Source of the DNA: Megascapheus bottae
Taxonomy: Eukaryota; Chordata; Mammalia; Rodentia; Geomyidae
DNA: 64,000 nucleotides
NCBI GenBank assembly: GCA_024803745.1
Contig: JANJXV010000187.1
Coordinates: 684,501-748,500, forward strand
Direction: 5' to 3'
Part shown: one piece after another, positions 10,955 to 24,107 of the stretch
Layout: every line of letters begins with the position of its first letter
Position numbering within the stretch: position 1 is the first letter of the stretch
Made by a program: the position numbers and the translations under genes
The notes under the pieces: generated by a model
What the model was told of the DNA's origin: nothing
The model's database searches: none
Seen by the model: the letters and a program-made list of their open reading frames with translations, nothing else

Positions 10955-11125
10955 GTATGGCTCCAAGCCTGACTTGCCCTTATCTCTGTAGCTTCCAGTA
11001 TATCCCCAGGCCTTGGTTTTTTTTTTAATCTGTAAAATGGGTATAACAACAAATGTGCTAACCTGAAACGTTTGTTGGGAAGGACAGATCAGTTTGAGGT
11101 GTACAGCATGCTTGGCACAATGTTC
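10955..11125 (+). mobile_element. MIR-like SINE fragment
   Basis: Contains a T-run followed by 'aatctgtaaaatgggtataa', the hallmark of the MIR core, and ends with 'catgcttggcacaatgttct'. The upstream half is poorly preserved. Confidence 0.6.
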
Positions 11126-11212
11126 TGGCACGCCATGGATAGGACTGTGTTTCCATGATCCGTTTTGACATAGGACCATAAAGATCCCAGGGTCTTAATC
11201 AGGGGCCGGCTG

Positions 11213-12310
11213 ATGCTGACACAGAATTCAAGAAATTCTGCAGCTGGCTCTAGGAACCATAAACGCGAGCAGGGAATGGTCCCAGAAGGAGTTGGGAGAG
11301 ACATTTTCAGAACCACAGAGGTTCTTACCTCTTACATTCCTCCTCTCCTTACCACCCCAGCTGCCAAGATAAGCCACCTCGAGGAATCATCAGGAAAGAA
11401 ATATCACATCACAACTGCAGAACTTGAGCATAATATACTGCAGACTCAAGAGGGAGAGGGGAAAGAGAAAACTAAAATAAAAACTGTAAATTTATTACAA
11501 GGTTCAATATTTCTGTCTGAAAAAGAAATCAAGAGTTCTACAGTTAGTACTGAAAATCCAAAGTACTACGTTTGCTACAAGAACTTGAATTTTATTTTAC
11601 CAGAAACAAACTTTTATATGGATATGTAAGCTTTGTTTTATAAAAATAAAACATGAAGTAGAACAAGTAATTGAAATGGAGTAATTTTTACAAGATATAT
11701 ACTTAAGAATGACGATGAAGAATTTTATGTAGAGAATATATTTTCTAAATATTTCGTAAGAAAGTTATCTAGTCAGACCACAAAAAATTTGTCAGAATAT
11801 TTATCTTACGAGTTGCAATAACAATAACTATCAAATACAGGTTGTAGGGCATGTGCTTATTTTTTTCATCCAAAATCCGATGTATTTGAAGACTGTGCCA
11901 ATACCCATTGGGACAGGTAATATCCAATAGCTTAAATAACAGAGTTTCTATTTCAGATAACGTTGTATATTATCCAGTGTCTGAAGATATATTCTCTTCG
12001 GTAATAATGATGAGGACCTCAATTCAAACATCTGTCATTATTCTGTTCTCACTCCAAAACTGATGATGCCTAAGAGTTTGGAAATATACCAATAAAGATT
12101 TGCTATCCAAGATAGACCAGACTTTTATCCCTATTAGAAAGTCCAAATAAGGTGAAATTCTGCTCAGTACTCATACAAAAAAAGGAAGCCCTTATAACTT
12201 CATGTGCATTTTGATTAGTGTAACTTCATAAAGACCAAGATGTAAAAGAATAACGATTTGTTATTTCACAGTGAGGGACGAGAGTACCAGGATTAATATA
12301 TTGCCAGGCC
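11213..12310 (+). pseudogene. Possible decayed coding relic, unidentified
   Basis: An open frame of 138 codons (11213-11629) is hydrophilic, Lys/Glu/Thr-rich and ends just before AT-rich sequence. Further protein-like runs appear downstream in shifted frames, for example acidic residues around 11710-11815 and a Tyr/Ser/Asp-containing run near 11955-12000. This fits either a processed pseudogene broken by frameshifts or chance in AT-rich DNA. I recognise no family, A-tail or intron signal. Confidence is low. Confidence 0.2.
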
Positions 12311-13145
12311 AAACCAGAACAAAGAATAATCAATGATTTCATTGGGGAAACCTGTGCAAATTTGCAGAGGAATCCCATAGTATACTGATGAATGTGAAAA
12401 CCAGGCTAGGACTGACTAGTCTTATTGTACAGCTTTAAAGTGTGAAGAGGGAGGAGTGTTGTAAACCAGCTCCCCACGGGGTCTGACAACAATTATTTAA
12501 ATACTTAAAGTCTCCAGCAATGGCCCTAAGGGCATACAGAAAAATGAAGAAACATTTAATCAAGAGAATCAAATAAAATCCAATAAAAACAGGGAAAGTC
12601 TGTGGCATGAGAGGAATGGTTCCCTCCTTCACCTCTCCCAGCCTAACAGGATAGTAACTCCATTACAGTCAGACGTAGTCAGAAACATAAGACTCCCCAT
12701 CCTTCATAAACCAACCAAGAGTTATGGTACTTTGGGCAGAGTTCCAGGAGAAATATGAGGAAAAGGATGCCAGCCCTTCTCGTTCAATCCTCCCTTCGCT
12801 CAGCTCCATGTTACAGAAGGTAAATTCTAATGACTGTAGGTGAGAAGACAATGTTCCTCTATTCCCACTATCCAGACCGTGGGGTGAAATGCTTAGAATA
12901 CTGGAACTCTGATTACAAGGTTTATGGAAAAGCCACCGTAACTGAAACATCATGGCAGCACATGTGGATTAAAGGAACTGAGAATCTGGAAACAAGCCCT
13001 TGTGTTTACTATTGTCTCATCTCCAAAGAGAAAGAGAGATGGGGAAAAGGAGTCCTTCTAGCAAATGGCACTGGAACACCTATAGTCTAAACCAAAAGTA
13101 CTTAAAATTGTATTAATGACGCCACCATGAGAGGTAAAAATATAA
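12311..13145. other. Unrecognised, possibly old L1 3' region
   Basis: About 0.8 kb leading into the old L1 fragment at 13.15 kb. It may be the upstream part of the same decayed element, but I could not align it to L1 from memory. The open frames of 86-94 codons are not recognisable. Confidence 0.35.
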
Positions 13146-13149
13146 AATA

Positions 13150-13740
13150 TTTGGAAAGGAAAAATGAGGCATAATCTTCAGGTAAGCATAAATCAAAACC
13201 AAGATGAAACATCTGCCATTCTGGTTACATAAAAGAGCCCCATAAAATCCAGGGTTGGAAAAGGTATCATGAAATCAGAACTCAGAATGGCGGGAACATA
13301 AAGAAGTACAGCATTTCACAGATGGCCTAACCATTCTTCAGAAGATTAATACAGACCTACATGTGGTCCAGCAATTATACCGTTAGGCACACACCCAAAC
13401 TAAATGAAATTTCTGTCACCCACTACTGACAGTAGCGTCAATCAACCCACAGGTGAAAACGACCCAAAGCCCACAAGCAAATAAGCAGTAAGAAAGCATG
13501 ACAAAATCATGTTAGAATACTACAACATGAATAAACTCCGAAAATATTATAGTAAGTGGGAAAAATCCTCCACAAAATATCACATTATATGCTTTCATTG
13601 ATTTTGAATTGGTTTTGGTGATTGCTGAATAACTAATCCCTTGATAGTCTAAAAATAGCTGAATTACATAATTTGTGATAGAACTGTATAATGTACAATT
13701 TTGTCCTTCAATAAAGTTGCACATTTTCTCTATTCATTTC
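13150..13740 (+). mobile_element. Old LINE-1 fragment (L1M-like), ORF2 end and 3' region
   Basis: The landmarks of old L1 3' regions occur in the correct order: 'aatcaaaaccaagatgaaac', a degraded 'cagcaattataccgttaggc', 'cccacaggtgaaaacgac', then 'tactacaacatgaataaact' and 'attatagtaagtgggaaaa'. No open frame survives. The divergence suggests insertion long before the younger L1 family here. Confidence 0.7.
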
Positions 13741-14333
13741 TACTGTATATATGTGCAATAAACGTACGTGTGTTTAGCAGTGACTACAGAAGTTATTAAG
13801 GATCAATATTTCAAGAAAAATAGTCTAACATAATAAAGAGCCATTAGACTAATTACAGCAGAATAGAGACACCTTATAAAATAACAGAATTCAGAGATGG
13901 ATGCTACTTGTCATCCAAACTGATTTCTATAGGAATAGCAGACAAAGTATCTAAACAAGTACACCAGGGCATACACATGTTTCTGACATTAAGAGAAAGC
14001 ATATGGCAGGAACAGAAACCTTGAATTGCAATCACACAATACTTTCAGGAAAGATGAGGGAGAAATTCTTGACACTGGGAGGAAGGTAGGAACTAGATTG
14101 GCTCATGGATCAGCACAAGTGCAGAACAGGACTTGCTTATTACAAATAGGAACAAGCCAGTTTTATGGCACTGTACCACTTCACACTATGTTCTTTACTG
14201 TGGTGTACTGAGTCCAGTGACTCGGGGAACATTAGGAGAAATTTTACTCTCAGTGACTATCAATCTCTGCAATGTCATTTTCAGAAAACATTCAATAGTC
14301 ATGTTATCACTTTGGAGTAAATCTCATGGTGGC

Positions 14334-14566
14334 ATTTTTATTATATTTTATTGTCAGGATAATGTATAAAGGGGTTAGAGTTATATTTGTCAGACAAAGG
14401 GTGTATTACTTCTCAAACCTTGATACCCCTTCTCATGTTTTTGTCCTCCTTTCCCTCCCCCACCCCACCTAATTATCTTGTTTTCTCCCTTCCCTTCCCT
14501 GTTTCAAATAAACAAATAAGTGTGTGTATATATAGTATGCCAGGTAACAAAGTCAGATGCATTAAC
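14334..14566 (-). mobile_element. LINE-1 3' end, older subfamily
   Basis: The reverse complement of this segment matches the copy at 36.41-36.65 kb: G-rich polypurine block, 'catgagaaggggtatcaa', 'ctgacaaatataac', then 'cctgacaataaaatata'. The tail class (CAGACAATAAAA) differs from the younger ATTACAATAAAA class. Confidence 0.85.
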
Positions 14567-16064
14567 CACATGAGATTCCCGAAAATGGGGGAAAAAAAGA
14601 GAAAAAGAAGCATGTCCCACCAAAACATCCCTATCATGACAAGAGAAAACCCCAAGTTTCCTCCCATTTCTGTATCTTCAGTTTTCAGAAAAAGATGTGA
14701 ACCACAGTAGGCAAGCAATATATGTGGCCTGAATGAGCATCTATTAATAGCTTGCCAATATTAGGTTTATGTATCTGTTTAATAAAGAAATCTTAAGAAT
14801 GTGTTGAATCTAAGTAACTTTATAAAGGCTCCCCATGTGCTAAGGGTCAGTACACTTATGTTTCCCATAATCCTTGACTGTATGACAACTAGCTGTCATT
14901 CACTTGAAAAAGCCGGGACGATAACAGTGACTGCAATCTCTCCACAACACTGATCTCTGTAGCACTTGTCAGATATAACTGATTTGCCAAGGTAAGCAAG
15001 AATCTAAGGCTTCATCTGGATTTTTCTATTTTCCTTTGTAATATTTATTTTCCAGAAACCTGACTTACATGGTTTCCATGGAAATGAGTGAAATGGTGAA
15101 GCACAGAGCTTTCAGAAGAGTGCCACAATGAAAGGAAAAGTTATTTTTGTTAATCATTTATTTAAAAATATTGATCAATAACACTATATAGAAGGTACTA
15201 TAGAAAAAAGTTGATTGTTAAGAGTCTAATTCATATCATAGTATATAAATACTGTGAAAAGCCTATTTCAATGAATAAAGTAGACATAAGGGAAAAGTCT
15301 CTATATACTGACTTACTGGTTTATGTAAATGAATATATTATGAATCAAGTTTAATTGGTAGATATACGTACAGATGTTTATTGTCTTAGCCTGACGTCTT
15401 ATAATACATTTTCTTGATACTTTCAACTCTAAGCCTCTGCTCTTTTTCAAACTCAATATGCAGTAAACAATTAAATGGTTAGATAAATAAATGAGATAGA
15501 AATGAATTGGACACCTCTAAATATAAATGTTAGATGCACCCAAGAGAGGAGCAGCATTGGCTCTACTGGCTACTGGTATCAGGAAAAACAGGTACAGAGT
15601 TGTGGCACAGCAAAGCACTTACAGCAGGAAGGAGACATAAAACCAATAGCGAAGAGTCCCAGGAAACACTTGCTATCATGTCTGGCAGAGAAAAGCCTAG
15701 GGGCTATAGACTGATTCCCTCGTGAAAAGCAAACACCAAAGACAAAACTCTTTCAACACTCTATGCTATTTCTAATTACATTTTTATTATTTGGATGTTA
15801 TATAGCAATTTTCTTTCCCAAATTAACTGTTTTTAAGTTGGCTTCATTCACATTATCTGCAATAGTGACAGTAATTCAGTAGAACAATGTCCTATAAAAT
15901 CAGAATATGATAGTAGACTATACTTATGAAAGTCCTTATGATTTCAAACTGAATTATTTGTTTGATGGCTATTGTCATATTAGAATGCTGCTCCTTGATT
16001 CTTCTTAATGATTTTTACTGATATGCATGATGTATAGTTTTCTTTGTGCTCAAAAACTGCTTTT
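14567..16064. other. AT-rich, no recognised element
   Basis: About 1.5 kb of AT-rich sequence. Short frames at 15502-15725 are unremarkable. I see no repeat family, exon or RNA gene. Confidence 0.45.
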
Positions 16065-16065
16065 C

Positions 16066-16300
16066 TGCAGGCTCTGGGGCTTGAAGTCAGGGTCCGGGTG
16101 CTGTCCCGAGCCCATTCGTGCTCAACGCTAGCTCTCTTACCACTTAAGGCACAGTGCCATTTCCACTATTACTGAACGGTTGATTGGAAAGAAGAGTCTC
16201 TCAGGCTCTTCTTCCTGGGCTAGCTTCAAACCTTGATCTTCAGATCTCAGCCTCCTAAGAAGCTTCGAGGATATTACAAACAAGCACCATCAGCATCCAG
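16066..16300 (-). mobile_element. Composite SINE (7SL-like + tRNA-like)
   Basis: Read in reverse it gives the same order as the copy at 37.3 kb. On the + strand one sees 'ggggcttgaagtcagggtc', then 'gctagctctcttaccactta' (antisense A box), 'gattggaaagaagagtctct', and finally 'tcttcagatctcagcctcct'. Confidence 0.8.
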
Positions 16301-17069
16301 CTCCAAAACTAATTTTAAGCAATCTTTTGTCATTTTCAGAACTGAAAGTGACAAAGACTCGGATCTAAGGTGTAACCTACTTATAGTTCACCAGCTCTCT
16401 GAACACGAGAGATGATTCCCAAGTTACATTTTCTTAGATGATTTTAAGAATGCAAATAAATCCTCAATTTCACTCTAAATGTTTAAGGCCTGACTGGAAT
16501 TCTAGAAGTCTTTTCCATAAGAAACGGAAATTTTCTTCTACCCTAGCATAAATGGGTTAAAATGCTACTTCTGAGGCCCCTACAATTACAACTTACTTGG
16601 GTTTGATACGTTCCGATTATACCTCCAAGAATATGTTATCAGGTCAATAAATAATACAAAGCACCTTTTCCTTGCTAAGAAAGGACAAGGAAAGTAACAC
16701 CTTCTGGAGATAGTGAAGGTACTAGGAGATGAGGGTAATGTTCAAAGGATTATACATGGTGTTTGAAGCTACCTGCCCAACAGAATAACCAATACTACCT
16801 GGGAAGACCTGCATTTGATCACTCAGGCCTCACTGCTCACGACCATTATTAAATATTCTCTTAGTTTCTCAGCAGGCTGCTTTGAAGTTGCCACATGGAA
16901 CATTTTTCTGCATAAAGAATTATAATTCACAAAAATGAAATGCTGATATGTAGCTACAAGATGAAAGCAGATATTAACCTGCATACCGCTCAACTGCTCA
17001 CTGACCTTGGGTTAAGGTTTATTTCTATCATATATACTGCTTATCTCTTGAGAAGTTCATTTTACCAGC
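16301..17069. other. AT-rich, no recognised element
   Basis: Unique-looking AT-rich DNA with no exon-like frame. Confidence 0.4.
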
Positions 17070-17690
17070 AGTCAGCACAGCCTTTTGACCATAGGGATGT
17101 ATTAGATACAGGGGAAATAACCAAATAATACTGGATACAGTTATGTGTGAGCAAACCAAAAATATAAAGAATGTTTTCTGGAAACATAAGGACCTGGGAA
17201 AAATGTGTTAAGTAAAGTAAATCAGGTCCAGAGAGAAGAAAGGATGCATGTTTTCCCCTATAAGTGGAACACAAAATTAATTCATAGATATATAAGTAAT
17301 CACTCTGGGGTAGTATACAAGTGTACATAAGTGTATGAATCAAACTATGATAGATTCAGGGGAAAAGTCAAAGGATAAAATTCCTTAGAAAGTCTAACTC
17401 ACAGTTCAACAAAATAATGCCAGAAAATATGGAAGGAAGTATTAAGGAAAGCAGGATAAGGACAAATGAAAACAGGAAGAAGGAAGGATGCAGTTACAAA
17501 ACCTAATATATGTCTTACAAAATTGGGAAAACTGAGGGAAGGTTAGGATTGAGAGGGATGGGTGGGAATGTTGAAAGGGTGACACTGATCAAGATGCAGG
17601 GTATTCATAAATGACTTTGTTGAATGGGAACTCCTTTGTACAACTACTTTAAAATTATAAAAATTTACATTTTAAATTTAAAAAGTATTT
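17070..17690 (+). mobile_element. Older LINE-1, ORF2 end plus 3' UTR
   Basis: The upstream part carries degraded L1 ORF2 terminal sequence: 'gtgttaagtaaagtaaatca', 'ccagagagaagaaaggatgc', 'ttttcccctataagtgg'. The 3' UTR has a GGGA-rich block and the tail motif 'cctttgtacaactac', shared with 560-712 and 58.9-59.6 kb, before an AT-rich end. The coding frame is broken. Confidence 0.75.
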
Positions 17691-18469
17691 TCTTATCTAA
17701 TTACTAATTTTCAAAGTTAGAATAAGTGAAAATCCTTTTCTTCAGGTATGTCATGTTTGCTGAAAAGTTGATAAGCAAAACATTCCCTGAGTCAAAATAA
17801 AATCATGAAACCACTATGTTGTGAGTGTTCAAACAGAAAGCATGAACACACCACAGATGTCAGTCCACAAAAGAATTCTAGACACAACTAAAAAGAGGTG
17901 TAGCAAAATGAACTGCATTGATTCATGTTTATGAAAATCTAAGATTCCCATGGAATTCTCTAACTTGTGAGGGACAACAAGCATATCTTTAGGTAGGAGT
18001 CCAAACACAGACACATACGTACATTGAAAAGATCTTGTGGATCAATTATAAGCATAAGAATTTATGAAATCATGTGGAGATTTATGGAATTATCTTTAAA
18101 CAATTACTAACCCTTCATCCTAAACAATTCAAAAAGGCAGTCATTAATATTTACTATGGCTAAGACTTACATAAGAAGCATAAATAAACCACATTTTTGC
18201 ATTCTTATTAGGAAGCCAGATACATCAAGGGTTTATACTGCTACATCACAGAAAATAAACAATTATAATACACAACATCATTATAATAAAACACATAGCC
18301 ATATGATTGTACCAATACATGCAGGAAAGTTATGTGATATTTAAAATATAATATCAATTCATAATAAAAATAAAGAAGAACCCATATCCACATAACTATG
18401 TCCATTCATGAGGCAGTAGCTAACTTACACACTGAGGAAAAGCTGGGAACTTTCTTGATAAGATCTGGA

Positions 18470-18860
18470 ACATGATAGGGAAGAACACACATTGGAGATA
18501 GGACAGCCTTTTAAATAAATGGTACTCAGAAAGTTGGAGATTTACATATCAGAAAACAACATCAAAACCACTTACAAGCCACAAAAATCAGGTCATAATA
18601 TATTAAAGCCCTAAACATGAGACATAAAACTTCTACAATAGTAAATAGGAGAAATGCCTCTGTACACTGGAATAGGAAAGGACACAGTTGGATGAGACCT
18701 ACAAAGCAGAGAACACCAAAGCAAAAATTTAAAAATGGCATTACCTCAAACTAAAATGCTTCTTCCCAGCTAAGGAAATAATCAACAAAGTGAAGAGCCA
18801 ATCTGAAGAATGGGGAAAAAAATCTGTCAATATATATTTGAAAATGGGTTATATATACAG
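18470..18860 (+). mobile_element. Old LINE-1 ORF2 3'-region fragment
   Basis: Matches degraded L1 in order: 'cagccttttaaataaatggt', 'gacataaaacttctacaata', then 'attacctcaaactaaaatgc' and 'ggaaataatcaacaaagtga'. It ends without a tail, so it is an internal fragment. The frame is broken by stops. Confidence 0.75.
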
Positions 18861-21860
18861 TGTGCGTGAGGAAGTCTAAACACTCAGCCAGAACAAGCAG
18901 ATTCTGTTCCGAAGAAGCCAGGTCTGATTCTGCTCAAAAAAGCCAAGAGAATTTCCACAAAGAAAGTGATGCTTTTAGTAAGTCATGCTGTAAAAGAATC
19001 AGTATGGAAAGGACTGCAACTATGAAATCCATAATTAATCTGAGAATTATGCAAAGTCCAATATTAGAAAGCAGAAGGTGAGAAAAAGTGATGTGGCAAC
19101 TGTAGAGTCAGAATTGGTTGTCTTGTTTCAAATATTTCATCAGCTAAATCAAGATACAGTGGTTTAAATACCAACTCAATTTGAAGTAGAGGTAAGTAAC
19201 ATTCAAGGAGCAATCGATATGATTTTAATTGTCTACTGGGAAAGAAGAGAAAAAATTGAAATTAAGGGTATACTACTTGTTCTTTCATAAAGTGTTACCA
19301 TCATCCAAGATAGGAAATAAAGGGAATTGGAAGGAAATAGTGAATTTTATTTTTACCATTTTAAGTTTTGACTCAAAGAATTAGGTGCTCTGAATTACAC
19401 TGAAGTGAATCCCAGGAGATGGGTGCGGGGCAGGGGACATGTGGTTGGAAGAAGCAGCTCAAGATGATCATTGAAATTTTGACAGTACAATGTGGGAACA
19501 AGGGCAGAAGAGGAGGAAATGGCAGAAGAGAGAACCAAAGATACTAAAGGTTGACAAACAGAGAGATATCACAATGTGGAAAGGAATGAAAGGTGTAGAA
19601 GAAAGGAAGAGACAGGAAGTAGAATTGTTTTCTGAAAGGCAAGAAATAATTCCTTCAAGCATAAAAGTGAAAGGGCTTCTTCAGACTGTGAAAAACTGAG
19701 GGAAGTTAATTCAAAAGAGATACTAAAATTGGTCACTGGATTTAATCTATAAGCCACCAGACATATGTTGATGGCTGAATAGTGCGAAGGAAGTGGTGGT
19801 GTGGAAACTATCATACTGCAGCGATGGAAGATGCTGGCTAAAGGAAGCCTGGCCAATCATGTTAAATATGAGTGGAGGTTTTCTGTTAAGCTGTTCCTTT
19901 TTTCCAAAGGACAGATAAATAGGAACATCGTAGTGTGCTTGTAAATAAACATGATTTTAAACAAAATGACTACAGAGAGAAGTAGAACACATAATGCTTT
20001 AAATAGTCAACAATTGATGCTTCATCTTAGGAAAGATCCAGCACTGTCACTTTTGCTACAGTGACACACTGAAGGTGAAGTGTATTTGAAAAGAGGAAAA
20101 AGGCAGAACTTGTATTATTACACCCTCTAATTCCCTATAAATTTGAGTCTCTTCTGGGTGGTAGAGATCAAAATATGAGGAGGAGAGGAATCATATGGCA
20201 GCAATGTGATTTCCAAATCTAGCAATTAGAATTCAAGGATAAATTGTTTGCTATTTGGGTTTGGAAATTTGTAATATTCAAATTTACCCAGAGTAACACA
20301 GTTAAAGGTGCATGTCAACACTTGTGAGTTATTTCCTCATATCTAAATGGTTGCCATTTGCAACCACTTTCAAGTGTATTTGCTCAACAAATGCATGCTA
20401 TTTGAGGAATCTACAGTGCCCAAACCATTCAAATCTGAGAAATAGGAGCTGGCTCAACCTACTGAAAGACCGCCAGGTACTAGGTTGTATTTGTAGTCAT
20501 GTGGTACTTAAGAAAATGAACCTTATTTAACCAAGAAGTCTCAGTAAAATCAAGAGCTGTTGGCTAAAATTTTGCATACACACTAGTCTTCTTTTTAATC
20601 AATGTCTTTTCATCCTTTTAGGTGCTGTGATCTTTCCCATAAAGAAAACTTGGAAAACTATTCCCACTATTCCCACTATTCCCACTATTAAATCACCAGT
20701 GAGAAGAATTATTCATGGAAGGAGTAAGGGTGATTACTGGAAATCATTCTGGGCCATGCTCCATACTATCTAGTGCACTCTGGAGGGATTATTACATCCA
20801 TAAGCTGACTTCTTACTCAGCAGGCTATCTTACAGTTCTCTAATGGCAAAAGCTAACTTGAGAACATCTGATGGTAATGCAAATTACACCATAAATAACA
20901 ATGCAAATGAATTTTAGTTAGTGGAGAATCAATTGATTCTCCTTGTAGAATTCATAATAACCAAGACATTCATGTCATATTTGATATTGATAACTTTCTG
21001 AATTGATTAGTAAATTATTTCTTCATTTTTACATGTACTGCAGCCATATGCAGACACACATCAATTTTTCAAGTTGAATCAGACCTCATTTAAATTTTAT
21101 ACTGTTCCTCCATTACCAGTAAGGTAAATGAAGAATTTGGTATATTATTATATGTTAAACTTTTAACACAGTCATGAATTCTGTTTCTAAAACACCGAGT
21201 AGTTGGGCAATTGAAATAAGCACACTTTTAAGACCAGCACAAAATTTTTTCCTACAGTACTTACAATTAAACCTCATTTTAGTAACATCACAATATTAGT
21301 GAAAAAAGTCTTAGTCTCTCTTTCAGATAGATATACTAATTAAGTATATTCACTTCATCAAACAAAATAGTGGGATTAGATCAATGCTGTGCATATTTGT
21401 ACAAAGAATATAACCTTCACTTTTTGTGAGGAAAGGAATGCTCTACCAAATGAGGACTAGTTAAAATGTGGAAGAATATACCCTTGGTCGTGGTGTAGCT
21501 ATTTTTACAATGAAACCTGAACTTTCTCTAACAAGTTCCCTGGGGACTTAAGAGAAAAACACATTGAAATAGAGAATATAAATTTTAGCACAAAATTACA
21601 TGGACTAACTTTAGACTTTAGAGTAAATATTCACATTGTATACAACAGGACTGAATTTCTCATGAATAAAATATACAAAATTATCAATACTTAATTTTGT
21701 CTAGAAAGTAAAATGCATAATTGCCCAAACATTTCTTACTGGTTTTTAAAATGTACATGATACTTCAGATGATGACAGTTTTTGGTATTGGAAATGATTA
21801 TACAATAAATTCTAACTGGTCTGAAAAAAAAAGAAAGTAAAGTGCAGAGGAAAGCAATTC
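18861..21860. other. AT-rich, one short tandem repeat, no gene seen
   Basis: About 3 kb with no recognised family. The open frames at 18860-19081 and 19490-19699 are Lys/Glu/Ser-rich but unidentifiable. It includes a nine-base minisatellite at 20658-20690. Confidence 0.45.
20658..20690. repeat. Nine-base tandem repeat
   Basis: Three and a half perfect copies of ATTCCCACT. Confidence 0.9.
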
Positions 21861-21863
21861 ATG

Positions 21864-21962
21864 AGGGGCCGAGAGCATGGCCTAGTGGTTGAGTGTTTCT
21901 CTAACATTCATGAAGCCCTGGGTCATTGAGTCATTGCTGCTGTAGTGCTTGGATCTAATATC
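21864..21962 (+). mobile_element. ID-like left monomer of a composite SINE
   Basis: Opens 'gaggggccgagagcatggcc' with 'tagtggttgagtg' and 'catgaagccctgggt', matching in order the left half of the dimers at 26.3 and 35.3 kb (read in reverse there). The right monomer is absent or unrecognisable. Confidence 0.7.
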
Positions 21963-22030
21963 CATATATTAAGGATACCATATGCCTTTTGTTCCTTTGG
22001 TCTTGACTTATCTCAATCAAAATGATTTGC

Positions 22031-22560
22031 TCTAATATGTTTCTTTTTTACTATTTTTATTGTAATTGATAAAAGGGTTACATGATATTGTGCATTAATT
22101 CACATACATTGATACCCTTTCACATGTCTTGGTTCACATTACCCTCCCCCCCACACCCCATCTTGGTTTTCCCCCCTTCCCTATCCAATTTCAAATAACC
22201 AAATACAAATATATCCAATATATCAGATTACAAAGTGAGGTACTATAATAATATGATATAACCAAGGGACAGCAAAAGAGATGAGAGATAACATAGTACA
22301 TTAAGGACAACAATCATTCATTATATGGCTTTTGTTTCAATATCATGGAGGTCCTTTCAATTAGCTTCATACTATATGGCCTTTTGTATCAAGGTTTTGC
22401 TCTATTACAAATCTCTGCTTGTAGAGCCCAAGGTTTCTACTGATTATGACAAATGAGGGAAACCATTGAGCCTAAGTTCCTTTGAGTCTGGCTTACTTCA
22501 CTTAATATGACTTTTTCTAAGTCTTTCCATTTCATAACAAATAGGTCTAATCTGTTTCTT
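22031..22560 (-). mobile_element. LINE-1 3' end with target-site duplication
   Basis: The antisense L1 3' UTR starts at a T-run near 22046 and extends into the end of ORF2 sequence near 22545. It is flanked by TCTAATATGTTTCTT (22031-22045) and TCTAATCTGTTTCTT (22546-22560), a 15-base duplication with one mismatch. This fixes both ends and shows an ordinary target-primed insertion, 5'-truncated to about 500 bases. Confidence 0.92.
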
Positions 22561-22594
22561 AAAGAGAAAATAAACGGGTTTACTGGGCTGTTGT

Positions 22595-22822
22595 TTTCAG
22601 TTTTTTAATAGGTGGGTCCTGCTTGAAGTAAGGCCTGGTTGCTGTCTATGAGCTTTTCATTCAAGGTTAGTGCTTGAGCCACAACCCCAGTTCTGGTTTT
22701 TTTTCTGGAAGAGACAATAGTCTTATGGATTTGCTGCTGGGATGGCATTTAACCACAATCCTCAGATCTCAGCTTCCTGAGTAGCTAGGATTACAGGTAT
22801 AAGCCAGTGGCACCTGACTTAA
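22595..22822 (-). mobile_element. Composite SINE (7SL-like + tRNA-like)
   Basis: The antisense copy ends on the + strand with 'cctcagatctcagcttcctg' and 'gtagctaggattacaggta', the reverse of the 7SL/B1-type opening. The right-monomer region (22625-22690) is more diverged than in other copies. Confidence 0.75.
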
Positions 22823-23600
22823 ACAAGTTTTAATCTAAATTTTACGTATTTTATATAACTAAACATAATGGCATTTCCAACAAGAAAAGTCAAAAGTCTT
22901 ATTAAGCAATGCTTTGCATACTGTTACATCTATAACTAACCATGATTTAATTTCAGGTAATCATATTCTCAAAAGATCAGTTACTTTATAAATATTGCTG
23001 TAAATTAAAAGAAGTGGGAGTCAAAGAAGAGAAACAATCCAATAGTCAAGGCACAGAAACCGTAAATTCCCTTTGTTCAATTTAAGAGAACCTGGAAAAC
23101 ATGCAATTTTATAACATAAGCCCTCCTGAAAAAGTTAACATTTTTGAACCTACTAATTAACGCTGATACTTAGTGCAAGCTGTATAAAATTGTTAAGAAT
23201 TAATTAACTAATATAGTCTAAATAGGATCTCATTATGAACTGTAAAAACACAGGGAGGAACCTGCAAAAATTGCCTGAGGCTTTTCAAATGTAAGAGTGA
23301 TAATAAGTAATCAGAGAAAGAAAGTTTCCTTAAATTAGTCGATTTATATTTTAGATTTGGGCAAGAAAGTTATTTTTAACATTATTCTAAAAGCTTCAAT
23401 ATATTAAAATAGAAAGAAGTCAATGCATTTTAATCATCTACTGTGAAATGCCCAGAAGTGAAGTTGTTCATAGATATCTGCAAAAAAATTAGACTCCTGA
23501 ATATGCTAGAAGACCAACAATGACATGAGGCAAGAGGTATTCTTAACAGAGCTGCCAGGTCTTTGCAAAGGCTAAGTCAGATGCTACCATGGCTGTGTCC
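22823..23600. other. AT-rich, no recognised element
   Basis: About 0.8 kb of AT-rich sequence between a SINE and an L2-like relic. No gene or repeat is recognised. Confidence 0.4.
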
Positions 23601-23611
23601 AAAATCCAGGC

Positions 23612-24090
23612 ATGCATAGTCTCTCTTCATTCAGTCAAAGCCAAACTCCCGGAAGAGAGTGTCAAGACCTTCTGTTATCTGCAAGCATAGCAGCAGCCCT
23701 GCCTGCCTCCTCTCTGATCCCATCTTCTCCTCGCCCTTCACTCCCACCAAGTGCAGTGGTGTACATACTTGATGTTACTTCAGGGTGGCAGGTGATCTCT
23801 AACATGAAACAGCTCAGATCATCACTTTCCTCTGCCTGTGTGTTTCTCCCTGATGGTCACCAAACCCCCAACCTGCACACTTTGCTCATAGGTCACTTTC
23901 TCAAAGACCACTCAGCCACTGCTACCCTGCCTCATGCATTTTCAATCCTTATTCCTGTTTGAACTTTTCTCCTTTTATCCTTCTGATGTCATGTTCCTAT
24001 GTGCAATATAATTTACTACTTTATTATGCTGAGTATTTATTATCTGGTTCCCTCTACAATATAAGCACTGGAGACTGTCCTAAAAGCTGG
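23612..24090 (+). mobile_element. L2-like LINE 3' fragment
   Basis: The downstream part reads like an L2 3' end: 'ggtcactttctcaaagacca', 'tactactttattatgctga', then 'ttccctctacaatataagc'. An open frame of 116 codons covers 23612-23962. It is Ser/Pro/Leu-rich without a recognisable domain, so I treat it as incidental or as a remote LINE remnant. Confidence 0.45.
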
Positions 24091-24107
24091 ATGTAAATTT
24101 ACAATGA

